From Promethearchaeota archaeon (GTDB lineage Archaea > Asgardarchaeota > Lokiarchaeia > Sigynarchaeales > SOKP01): a stretch of DNA of 7,363 bases. This document shows, piece after piece, positions 1 through 6,907 of the stretch (position 1 is the stretch's first letter; each line of letters begins with the position of its first letter). The stretch lies in the NCBI GenBank assembly GCA_019894875.1, contig JAGXNR010000133.1, positions 1-7,363 on the forward strand, read 5' to 3'. Under the pieces are notes generated by a model. The model saw only the letters and a program-made list of their open reading frames with translations, was not told where the DNA came from and ran no database searches. The position numbers were made by a program, and so were the translations under genes.

Positions 1-71
1 GAACCATAGATGACTGCTGTGAGAAAAAATAAGAGCCCCCAGAGCATACCTTTTAAGGAACGAGAAATCAT
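1..71 (-). CDS. N-terminal fragment of a membrane or secreted protein (truncated by window edge)
   Basis: On the minus strand an ATG at 69-71 opens a frame that stays open to the left edge (23 codons). The peptide begins MISRSLKGMLWGLLFFLTAV: a short basic N-terminus followed by a hydrophobic stretch, as in a signal peptide or first membrane helix. It lies 74 bases after the stop of the longin/GTPase-like gene on the same strand, with no long T-tract between them, so the two could share a transcript. No Shine-Dalgarno sequence precedes the ATG. A second in-frame ATG (codon 9) has an AAAAGG too close to serve as a normal site, so I prefer the first. The family cannot be judged from so few residues. 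The call rests on the typical N-terminal composition and consistent strand, and a chance frame of this length cannot be excluded. Confidence 0.5.
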   Translation of the reverse strand, partial: MISRSLKGMLWGLLFFLTAVIYG

Positions 72-145
72 CTATTTAGAAAATTTACAATAGTTTAAAA
101 GATTTTTTAGCAGAATATTAAATAGTACTTAGCCTAACTATAAAA

Positions 146-1183
146 TTACAAAATGTTTTTAATCATCCATCGAAGGGCTTTCATAACTTTCTGATCTTCC
201 TCTAAAACTTTTATAGGAAAATATCTAATTTTTCTCCCCTTTTCTTTTAGGTTTTCTATTTCAAAAGTATTATGAACCAATTCTTTTTTGTCGTCATCAT
301 CATAACTAAATTTATTCCCGATTATTAAAACTGGAACAGGTGAAGATTCAAGTTCTATAAATTTATCCTCAATAATTTGATACATGCGTTTGGTTTCTAT
401 AATTGAATTCTCATCAGAAAGTTTAAAAACTAGAATTAACCCTTGAGAATGCTGTAAGCAATCTTCAAAAGAATTAAAGGCTTTACACCCAAATTCACAT
501 TTAACTTGATCAAAATATAGAATCTCAAGATTTTCAATTATAACCTCATAAATCCTGGTAGGTAAGTCATTGTTTTTTATATTCAAAAATTGAATTAACT
601 CAATATTTTTTAGAAGTGTTTTCTTTCCAGTTTTAGGTGATCCAATAATGAATATCTTTTTAATCAGTTTTTGATCTTTAATTGGTGTCTCTAATCGATA
701 TTTGGGGCTTAATTTTCGAAAATACTGATTATAAATTTCTAGAAATGCATTTTTAAGTTCCTTACCCGCATAATTAAGAACATTTTCTTCAGCAGATATA
801 TTCTTCTTCAAGTGTAAAAGAGGGATAAGCTCATTTAAATCTTTTATATCCTCTGCGAAATCCTTTAAGATTGGTGTTTTCGAATCTAAATATTTAAAAA
901 CATCAACGATTTCATCTTTAAAAAAAGCTGTTTTAATCATAAAGGTGATCATTAACAATTCCTTACCACCTCGCGCAATATTGGAATCTAAATAAAAAAG
1001 ATGATTTACAGTCTGATATTTTCTGTATGCAAAGATAAATGTACCCTCTTCATCATTAAATTCAAGAATTCTATCTAAATCAGGAGCACCTACTACATCT
1101 TTTAAAGGTTCACGACAATATAATTTTGAAGGACCGATCACTTGGTCAAAATAAGATATACAGAGGATTTGGTCTTGAGACAT
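146..1183 (-). CDS. Longin-like domain fused to a degenerate small-GTPase-like domain (Asgard type)
   Basis: This 345-residue protein has no signal peptide or membrane helix, so it is probably cytosolic or peripheral to membranes. Residues 1-125 look like a longin-type fold: a beta-strand leading to FDQVIGP, resembling the F-x-P/D-x-x-GP opening of eukaryotic longin/DENN-associated proteins, then further strands (GTFIFAYRKY, HLFYLDS) and two helices. After a helical linker, residues 174-345 resemble a Ras/Arf/Rab-type G domain. Strand IKKIFII leads into a P-loop, GSPKTGKKT (181-189). The G3 position reads YFDQVKCEFG (223-232) instead of DxxG. The G4 position reads IIGNKFS (287-293), keeping NK but lacking the Asp that specifies guanine. 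PIKV (323-326) sits at G5. Nucleotide binding is therefore plausible, but GTP specificity and hydrolysis are doubtful. Longin domains often scaffold small GTPases in trafficking complexes; a role here is inference. The ATG at 1181-1183 lacks a Shine-Dalgarno sequence but has a TATA-like tract about 28 bases upstream, suggesting a leaderless mRNA. Confidence 0.8.
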   Translation of the reverse strand: MSQDQILCISYFDQVIGPSKLYCREPLKDVVGAPDLDRILEFNDEEGTFIFAYRKYQTVNHLFYLDSNIARGGKELLMITFMIKTAFFKDEIVDVFKYLDSKTPILKDFAEDIKDLNELIPLLHLKKNISAEENVLNYAGKELKNAFLEIYNQYFRKLSPKYRLETPIKDQKLIKKIFIIGSPKTGKKTLLKNIELIQFLNIKNNDLPTRIYEVIIENLEILYFDQVKCEFGCKAFNSFEDCLQHSQGLILVFKLSDENSIIETKRMYQIIEDKFIELESSPVPVLIIGNKFSYDDDDKKELVHNTFEIENLKEKGRKIRYFPIKVLEEDQKVMKALRWMIKNIL

Positions 1184-1204
1184 TTTGAATTCTTTATTCT
1201 TCGT

Positions 1205-1216
1205 TATTTTAAAAAA
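1205..1216 (-). promoter_or_regulatory. Candidate TATA box for the longin/GTPase-like gene
   Basis: Read on the minus strand this is TTTTTTAAAATA, centred about 28 bases upstream of the ATG at 1183. That is where an archaeal TATA box sits if transcription starts at or near the start codon. The missing Shine-Dalgarno sequence fits a leaderless transcript. The region is so AT-rich that chance matches are common; another AT tract at 1251-1270 is an alternative. Confidence 0.3.
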
Positions 1217-1309
1217 TTATTGTACTTTTCACTGAAAAAGTAAGTTTTCCTATAATATAAAATTTATATTTATATTTTGAATTTGAGTAGACTTAGAACG
1301 CGAATATCA

Positions 1310-1328
1310 AAAAAAATAATAAAAAAAA
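1310..1328 (-). terminator. T-tract terminator after the alpha/beta hydrolase gene
   Basis: On the minus strand, 14 bases past the hydrolase stop codon, the DNA reads eight T, then ATTA, then seven T, with no evident GC-rich hairpin. Archaeal RNA polymerase terminates on oligo-T stretches in the non-template strand without needing a hairpin. The tract suggests the hydrolase gene ends its own transcript and the GTPase-like gene has a separate promoter. Confidence 0.55.
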
Positions 1329-1342
1329 TTCAAGCTAATTGG

Positions 1343-3034
1343 TTAATGAAAAAATCCCATGATAAAATTAATCCCGCTCTCGTAGGAAGACATTGTACAG
1401 ACTATTAATGTGAAAAGCAGTGCAACAACGATAGTGCCTGGTATGATATTTCCGCTCTTCTGATAGATGATTGTAAAGAAAACAGAGCTCAGTAGAAATA
1501 CAGGGATTGCGATAGGTAGGAAGGAACCAAAGTAAAAGAAGTCATTCATAACAAGAGCTATAATAAGTAGATAAGTAGACATATATAAAATAAGAAATCC
1601 AAATTGTAATAACGAGATTTTCATAAGATCTTTAATCCCTCGATCGAATTTATTTTGGAGAATTCCCTGCCCTAGAAGACTAAAAACCATAAAAATGATG
1701 AAAAAGATTGGAAAAACTAAAAATAACCAGGGAATTTTCACAAGTGAAGGAATTATTCCCATGTAATTTAGTCCACTTGAAAGATAAATGACGATGAAAA
1801 CAATTATAGCTAATATTATCCCAAGCAGAAACTGGCGAATTAGATTATTCCTAGATCCTTGAAAAGGTTTTTTCAAAATAGTAACTAATGATATATCAAT
1901 CTTCTTTCCCAGTCTCCATAATAATACTAAAATTCCGAATGTTTGCCCAAAGAGAAGTGCTAATACAAATCCAGCAATAGGTACGTATAAGAAGAGTACA
2001 ATCGGGACAAAAATAAGAATTCCCGGTAGCCCCAACAACAGTGAGTATAATAGTGTTTTTATTGATAGACTTCTTATAGAATTCCCTTCTAATTGTATTT
2101 CGACGTCTTCATTTTCCTCAGCTTTTAAGAGTAACTTTGAGAGGGGATCAACTATTAATAAGAAGAATCCAATTCCCCCGAGAAGTTGTAGAAATAATAT
2201 AAGAAGCCTAATATTTGCATAGAAATTCTCATCTATCGGTTTTACATCAGGAAACGTATTCATTACAAAATTCCTAGTTTCTCGTATAAAGTCAGGATCC
2301 CAATCTCCTAACACATGATTAGAGTTATCATCAAGATAAATCATTGCAGCATTTCCATCTTGAAAGCTACCATAGAGTTTATTTACATCTAACTCGGAGA
2401 CAGGTTTATCAGTATAATCCGATAAACCTACTTTAAGTTCTTCTGGTGTAATTAATTCATCGTATCGACCAAGGATCATGAGGATGTTAAGAGGATGAGT
2501 TGAATTTCCCTTTCGTACTCCTTCTGGTAACCATGTGCAAGCACCAATAAAACAATGGAAATTTGTAGATTCATTAACTATTTGTATTCCCGGAAACCCA
2601 CCCATAGAAAAACCAAAATATCCAAGAGCACTTGTATTAATATCAGACCTTGAATTTAAGTAAGAAACTATTGCATCAATATCATTGGTGAAGGATTCCC
2701 AATCGGGAGTTCCCGTACTCTGACCATGACCCCTAAAATCGAAAGTAACAGCAACGAACCCCGCTGCAGCTAGTTCGATAGCATTTCCGGTCAACATCTC
2801 TTTATTTGACATCGATCCATGACCTAAAATCACTGCTTTTTTATTTAATCCTGTTCTCCTTGGTTCAAACACATTAAATGAAATACTAACTCCATCTGTA
2901 GTTTGTACTGTTTGTCCATAAGTAGATTTAACACCCAATGGGATAGAAAGTATCAAAACAGTTCCAGCAATAAAAATGAACAGAAATATACAAACTAGAA
3001 TAAGTTTCTTTTTTGTAAAATTTAGTTGAATCAT
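1343..3034 (-). CDS. Membrane-anchored alpha/beta hydrolase with polytopic C-terminal membrane domain
   Basis: This 563-residue protein has two parts. Residues 11-32 form an N-terminal membrane anchor after a KKK cluster. Residues 40-262 form a serine hydrolase of the alpha/beta-fold superfamily: oxyanion-region motif GHGS (71-74), the FDFRGHGQS segment typical of dienelactone-hydrolase/acylaminoacyl-peptidase-like members, nucleophile elbow GFSMGG with Ser143, acid GRYDELI with Asp192, and base SNHVLGDW with His240. All three catalytic residues are present, so it should be an active esterase, lipase or peptidase-like enzyme; the substrate cannot be read from sequence. Residues from about 274 to 549 contain roughly eight hydrophobic segments separated by short charged loops. 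The last loop and helix (YQKSGNIIPGTIVVALLF) recall the ending of other membrane-bound hydrolases, from memory only. By the anchor's orientation the catalytic domain probably faces outward. Start: the ATG at 3032-3034 directly precedes the basic anchor; no Shine-Dalgarno sequence is seen. T-tracts lie before and after the gene, so it is probably transcribed alone. Confidence 0.85.
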   Translation of the reverse strand: MIQLNFTKKKLILVCIFLFIFIAGTVLILSIPLGVKSTYGQTVQTTDGVSISFNVFEPRRTGLNKKAVILGHGSMSNKEMLTGNAIELAAAGFVAVTFDFRGHGQSTGTPDWESFTNDIDAIVSYLNSRSDINTSALGYFGFSMGGFPGIQIVNESTNFHCFIGACTWLPEGVRKGNSTHPLNILMILGRYDELITPEELKVGLSDYTDKPVSELDVNKLYGSFQDGNAAMIYLDDNSNHVLGDWDPDFIRETRNFVMNTFPDVKPIDENFYANIRLLILFLQLLGGIGFFLLIVDPLSKLLLKAEENEDVEIQLEGNSIRSLSIKTLLYSLLLGLPGILIFVPIVLFLYVPIAGFVLALLFGQTFGILVLLWRLGKKIDISLVTILKKPFQGSRNNLIRQFLLGIILAIIVFIVIYLSSGLNYMGIIPSLVKIPWLFLVFPIFFIIFMVFSLLGQGILQNKFDRGIKDLMKISLLQFGFLILYMSTYLLIIALVMNDFFYFGSFLPIAIPVFLLSSVFFTIIYQKSGNIIPGTIVVALLFTLIVCTMSSYESGINFIMGFFH

Positions 3035-3063
3035 AATTTAAATAAAAATTTGTTAAAGAATAT

Positions 3064-3079
3064 TACTAATTAATTAGTA
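3064..3079. promoter_or_regulatory. 16-bp perfect palindrome upstream of the hydrolase gene (possible operator)
   Basis: TACTAATTAATTAGTA is identical to its reverse complement. It lies 30-45 bases upstream of the hydrolase ATG at 3034, where the TATA/BRE region of a nearly leaderless archaeal promoter would be. A dimeric regulator binding here could block TBP/TFB. The sequence is mostly A and T, which raises the chance of accidental symmetry, so the regulatory role is only suggested. Confidence 0.3.
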
Positions 3080-3117
3080 TTTTGCTTAAAAGTTAATTAA
3101 TCTTAATGATTTATTGG

Positions 3118-3136
3118 AAAAAAAAGTAAAAAAAAA
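3118..3136 (-). terminator. T-tract terminator after the solute-binding/beta-helix gene
   Basis: On the minus strand, about 33 bases beyond the stop codon of the giant secreted protein, the DNA reads nine T, then AC, then eight T. No strong hairpin precedes it. This matches archaeal oligo-T termination and separates this gene from the downstream hydrolase gene. Confidence 0.6.
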
Positions 3137-3169
3137 GGAGTTAATTAATTTAATAACCAAGTCTTCTGC

Positions 3170-6100
3170 TTAAATAAATAATTCAATATCGAATGTAGCT
3201 GTAGCGGTTATGATGTTTCTCAATGAGAACTTAAAGTATTTCACCGCTTCATCGTATATTCCATTTTCTATCAATTGTAAAGCAGTGTTATAGTCTTCTA
3301 CTGCTTTTATGATAAATTTATTATCCTCACTGACAGTTTCAAGAGCCTCTATCATTGCTTGATCTACAATATATTGAACTAAGAACATTATAGAATCAAT
3401 TACTTCATAAGTATCCACACCCATTTCACCGACTATCATCAATAATTCCACTGACTTCTTAATTTTATCAAAACTTTCATAGATCCTATCTATTTCAAAC
3501 TTCTCCTTTGCTTGAGTTAAGAATAAGATCGCTTTTTCCATTGAATCATGTGCTTCCTCTGGAATTTCAAGACTCAATAAAGTATCGATCACATTTTCAA
3601 TGTATTCCGGAAGAGGGATGACATCTGGACCATCGTCCCAGATTGGATAATTATCAGTAGCTCCTGCAGCACCTGAAATATTATAAGGAACATCACCAAT
3701 CCCATCATCATTCAAATCAACTCCAGTATAATCATCCCAATAATTACCGATTGTTCCGTTATCCCATTCATTATTAGTACCATTATCTTCAGCCTGAATA
3801 TTATTATCTATGAAAATATTAAGATAAATTAAGCTTTCTATGCTGTATCTATCAGCAGCAATTCCTACCTTGAGATTCTCACTAATATTATTCTTAAGAA
3901 TTGTATTCCCTATACACCATGCCTCAATGTAATCATAAGATTGTAAAGTAATTCCGTTTCCCTTATTTTTGTATACAGTATTATTTTCTATTCTGTTATA
4001 ATTAGATTCTTCAATTAATATCCCTTCCTGTTCACTGTTGACAATAATATTTTCTTCACAAATATTATTATTGCTATTGTATATCCAAATCCCCCAAGAG
4101 TTAGCATATAACGTATTGCTTTCAATAATATTGTATTTACTTCCTCCTTGGATTAAAATTCCACTATAAATATGGTTGACAATAAGATTTTCTGAGATTA
4201 TATTAAAATAACTCTCTTGTCCTATAACAATCCCGTGTTGACCGTTATTAACGGCTATATTTCCGGTTATTATGCAATTATTGTGCCAAAAATTCAATTG
4301 TATTCCCATCCATGTGTTATCAATCAGTATATTGTTAGAAATATTAAAATTACTACCCCTTGCGATATAAATCCCCAGAGAGTTCTGTGAACAATTATTG
4401 TTGATTATCTTTCCGTTATCAGCATAATATAGATTGATTCCAGCTTTTGTAAATCCAGAATTAGTAAAATGTGAATTTTTTATAATAAAATATTTGTTTG
4501 AATACTTAATCTCAATACAGCTCTTTATACCCTGACCATCTATTGAAATATTTTCAATAAGGTAAGGATCAGTAATGGTTCCTGAACCACTACACCATGC
4601 TTCATTAGCAACTTCTTCCCAAGTATATCCTTCATTCCCAGTATCATCTATTATAATTGGATTAATTTCCAGATAATTTGGAATTGGAACGGGATTAATT
4701 ATATGGAAATAGTCTCCTATAGATGCTTCATTACCAGAAGTGTCATTTGCATAAATCTTAAAGGAATATCCATATAAGGTGGGGTAAGAAGTGGCATTCC
4801 AATTTATACTATATAAATCCCCAAAATCCCAATTCATATAATTGGTTTCAATAAATGTCCCATTTGGATAGTAAAAATCAATGGTAACCGGTGAATCTAC
4901 TTGTACATTATCAGATATAAGTACTTTAATGCTTAAATTTCCCATCGCACATTCCACTTTTGCATCATAATAAATTATGTTCATCTTAGGTGCGAGGGAA
5001 TCCACAAAAGGTCTTGTTATTTCACTTGAAACGTCGTAAAACCATATTTTCCTAAAAGGATTTATATGAAATCCTGTGACATTAAGAATATATGCAAGAT
5101 GGTGAGGGGTTACACAGCAAAATGCATATGGCATAAGTTCTTCAACTAAATATTGTTGAATCTCGTCATAAATAAGCTCCCTTAAAGAAGAATCTGTTTC
5201 TAACAATCCTTGTTCCAAAAGTGTTTCTAGGTATGGATCATTAACTTGTGCATAATTTGATTTAGATTGTGATGAAAAATGCAAATTAGTATAGAAAAGT
5301 GGATCATTGTAATAAGCTCTTTCTCCAATACAATAGAGATGCATTGAATCTGGATCAAATACTAACGTATCAAGGAATTCACCCCATTCCATCATAATTA
5401 TGTTCAATTTAATCCCAATTCTTTCTAAATTAGCATTTAATAATTCACCAGTTCTTTGAGAAGTAAGACCTCCCAGGTCTATATAAGTATAAGTGGCTAT
5501 TGGATTATTTATCGCGGCATTTACCCATTCAACATCGGCATTAATTTCGTAATCACAAATACCTGCATCTATAAGTCTCTTCCTTGCTTCAGTGATATTC
5601 ATTTCTGCTATCTCGAATGACCCGTTGGAATATAAGATCTCTTCTGGGACTGGAGATCTTAATCGAGTTCCTTCACTATTATGACAAATATCCTTAATGA
5701 AATAAGAATAGTTAAAAGCGTAAGAGATCGCTTGACGAATTGTTTTATTTATAACATTATTGTTCATTGAGATGAAATATGTCACAGTGCTATTTCCACT
5801 CTCTACATTAATCATAGGATCTTCTATAAACGTTTCTAAAATAGAATCCAATGGATTATACAAGGCATCTATATCCCCGGATAATAAAGCTTGATTTCTT
5901 AATTGGGAATCATGAATAATAGAGAATTTTAAATGAGTTAGATTTGCAACTCCTTGATGATAATTATCAAAAGCATGAAGTATTAATTCTTCTCTGTTCA
6001 AAAATCCATCATATACAAAGGGACCGGTTCCAACGAAATCCCCCGTGTCATGATCTATATATTCGGTTGCTGGTGTTGATAATGGTGACATAATACCCGA

Positions 6101-6724
6101 ACCGCTAAAACAGAGTAATCCTTCAAATGCACCATATGGACGATTTAATACAAATTTTATAGTGTTTGTGTTAACCACCTCAGTTCTATTAATTATAGGA
6201 GTACCATCATCCCAAAGGTATAAATAATCAAAAAGAGGTGGAGTAATTGGTTCTGGTGTATTTCCTGATGCATTCATAAAATAAGCAAGCCTTTCAAAAC
6301 TCCATTTAACGGCAAATGCATCAAAATTAGTCTGATCATGAAATATAATTCCTGAGTTTAGTGGAATAGTATAATTTAATCCATCAGATGACCAAATACC
6401 TTTACTTGAGGCTAATCTTGGAATAATAGGAAGATTAGGGTCGGATAAATTATAAGCATACAACGTTTCAAAAACTTGGTCAATCACTACCCAAGAATTA
6501 AAACCGAAAAATCTATGCGGATCTAATCCCTGAATATGATTTATCCCAAATATAAAATATGTTTCATCTTCGAGGTCATTTATAGTAAGATTTCTTTCTA
6601 TATTGAAATCAATAAAACCTATATTATTTGTAATCTCATTATCATGTTGATTAAAATATACAGCTCCAAATAAAAAAAGAAATAAAGCTATTATAGTAAT
6701 TAATTTGTGATTATGATTATTCAT
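3170..6724 (-). CDS. Secreted solute-binding protein (family 5) fused to NosD-like beta-helix and C-terminal helical domain
   Basis: This 1184-residue extracytoplasmic protein starts with a hydrophobic segment (residues 7-24) acting as signal peptide or anchor, with no lipobox Cys. Residues about 52-565 match the peptide/nickel/oligopeptide-binding family (SBP_bac_5): GLDPHRF near the start, the LNSGIIFHD signature, a VGTGPFVYDGF segment, IRQAISYAFNYSYF, and the YYNDPLFYTNLHFSS region of the ligand lobe. Residues about 571-676 look like an Ig/FN3-like beta-sandwich. A cap (YTWEEVANEAWCSGSGTITDPYLIENISIDG) leads into a right-handed beta-helix of NosD/PbH1 type with nine GI-x-[IL]-type turns at residues 762-954, spaced 22-24 apart except the last. 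It closes with GNYWDDY and an acidic DLNDDGIGD loop. Residues 1035-1184 are helical with an internal repeat. Many N-x-S/T sequons fit a glycosylated surface protein. A TTG at 6784 would extend the frame by 20 residues, but the ATG at 6724 directly precedes the signal segment and follows GGGAAG. No permease or ATPase is adjacent; the ligand is unknown. Confidence 0.9.
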   Translation of the reverse strand: MNNHNHKLITIIALFLFLFGAVYFNQHDNEITNNIGFIDFNIERNLTINDLEDETYFIFGINHIQGLDPHRFFGFNSWVVIDQVFETLYAYNLSDPNLPIIPRLASSKGIWSSDGLNYTIPLNSGIIFHDQTNFDAFAVKWSFERLAYFMNASGNTPEPITPPLFDYLYLWDDGTPIINRTEVVNTNTIKFVLNRPYGAFEGLLCFSGSGIMSPLSTPATEYIDHDTGDFVGTGPFVYDGFLNREELILHAFDNYHQGVANLTHLKFSIIHDSQLRNQALLSGDIDALYNPLDSILETFIEDPMINVESGNSTVTYFISMNNNVINKTIRQAISYAFNYSYFIKDICHNSEGTRLRSPVPEEILYSNGSFEIAEMNITEARKRLIDAGICDYEINADVEWVNAAINNPIATYTYIDLGGLTSQRTGELLNANLERIGIKLNIIMMEWGEFLDTLVFDPDSMHLYCIGERAYYNDPLFYTNLHFSSQSKSNYAQVNDPYLETLLEQGLLETDSSLRELIYDEIQQYLVEELMPYAFCCVTPHHLAYILNVTGFHINPFRKIWFYDVSSEITRPFVDSLAPKMNIIYYDAKVECAMGNLSIKVLISDNVQVDSPVTIDFYYPNGTFIETNYMNWDFGDLYSINWNATSYPTLYGYSFKIYANDTSGNEASIGDYFHIINPVPIPNYLEINPIIIDDTGNEGYTWEEVANEAWCSGSGTITDPYLIENISIDGQGIKSCIEIKYSNKYFIIKNSHFTNSGFTKAGINLYYADNGKIINNNCSQNSLGIYIARGSNFNISNNILIDNTWMGIQLNFWHNNCIITGNIAVNNGQHGIVIGQESYFNIISENLIVNHIYSGILIQGGSKYNIIESNTLYANSWGIWIYNSNNNICEENIIVNSEQEGILIEESNYNRIENNTVYKNKGNGITLQSYDYIEAWCIGNTILKNNISENLKVGIAADRYSIESLIYLNIFIDNNIQAEDNGTNNEWDNGTIGNYWDDYTGVDLNDDGIGDVPYNISGAAGATDNYPIWDDGPDVIPLPEYIENVIDTLLSLEIPEEAHDSMEKAILFLTQAKEKFEIDRIYESFDKIKKSVELLMIVGEMGVDTYEVIDSIMFLVQYIVDQAMIEALETVSEDNKFIIKAVEDYNTALQLIENGIYDEAVKYFKFSLRNIITATATFDIELFI
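3677..4627 (-). repeat. Protein-level beta-helix repeats (PbH1/NosD type) with caps
   Basis: This segment of the secreted fusion encodes nine successive beta-helix turns, each starting with a GI-x-[IL]-type strand (GINL, GIYI, GIQL, GIVI, GILI, GIWI, GILI, GITL, GIAA) followed by an Asn-rich N-x-I-x-x-N turn. The first eight repeat every 22-24 codons; the last is spaced 30. The N-terminal cap (TWEEVANEAWCSGSGT) and the C-terminal GNYWDDY plus DLNDDGIGD loop frame the helix. The repeats are divergent in DNA sequence, so this is old protein repetition, not a recent tandem duplication. Such helices usually bind carbohydrates or form adhesive surfaces. Confidence 0.85.
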
Positions 6725-6782
6725 AATTTTCTTCCCATAGATTTTTGAAAAATTTTTTGAAATTAGTAATAAATATCCAAGC

Positions 6783-6794
6783 AAAATTTAAAAA
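6783..6794 (-). promoter_or_regulatory. Candidate TATA box for the solute-binding/beta-helix gene
   Basis: On the minus strand this reads TTTTTAAATTTT, about 65 bases upstream of the preferred ATG at 6724. A start of transcription some 25 bases downstream would leave a leader of roughly 40 bases containing GGGAAG just before the ATG. AT-richness limits the specificity of this call. Confidence 0.3.
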
Positions 6795-6816
6795 CCTAGC
6801 GAGACAAAAATGTCGT

Positions 6817-6854
6817 AAATATTTATAGAGATCAAGTTTATAATTTTATAAAAG
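6817..6854 (+). promoter_or_regulatory. Candidate promoter of the right-hand plus-strand gene
   Basis: Two TATA-like elements lie here on the plus strand: AAATATTTATA at 6817-6827 and TTTATAAAAG at 6845-6854. The second would place transcription start near 6876, just before the GAGGTGA ribosome-binding sequence; the first would give a leader about 25 bases longer. A small inverted repeat, GACA-AAAA-TGTC (6803-6814), sits immediately upstream. This is the plus side of a divergent promoter region shared with the secreted-protein gene. Confidence 0.35.
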
Positions 6855-6876
6855 CAGTAGAATTGAAATTAAATAA

Positions 6877-6883
6877 GAGGTGA
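6877..6883 (+). promoter_or_regulatory. Strong Shine-Dalgarno sequence GAGGTGA with no ATG/GTG/TTG at normal spacing in the gene's frame
   Basis: GAGGTGA is a seven-base match to the usual prokaryotic anti-Shine-Dalgarno sequence at the 3' end of 16S rRNA. The first in-frame ATG of the downstream gene is 24 bases past it. At ordinary spacing the in-frame codons are ATT (6887) and ATA (6890), both rare initiators. A second, weaker GGAG at 6893-6896 lies 11 bases before the ATG at 6908 and may be the real site. The TGA at 6881-6883 is the in-frame stop that limits any upstream extension. Confidence 0.45.
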
Positions 6884-6907
6884 GATATTATAGGAGATTT
6901 CAAAAAG

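Noticed and set aside
3677..4627. Possible CRISPR-like or tandem DNA repeat in the Asn-rich region
   Set aside because: The AT-rich periodic pattern (frequent ATTATT-type runs) reflects Asn/Ile codons of the beta-helix turns. The DNA units are not identical and there are no spacers.
3170..6724. Nitrous-oxide reductase maturation protein NosD as the product name
   Set aside because: The beta-helix resembles NosD only at the repeat level. The protein carries a solute-binding domain, and no nos genes are present, so a NosD function would be misleading.
6725..6784. 20-residue N-terminal extension of the secreted fusion from a TTG at 6784
   Set aside because: The extension would put extra residues in front of a normal signal segment and would overlap the likely TATA box at 6783-6794. 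The ATG at 6724 gives a conventional short N-terminus and has GGGAAG just upstream.
6803..6814. Inverted repeat GACA-AAAA-TGTC upstream of the plus-strand TATA-like element
   Set aside because: The arms are only four bases and the outer bases do not pair, so chance is a sufficient explanation. I mention it in the promoter entry but do not call it an operator.
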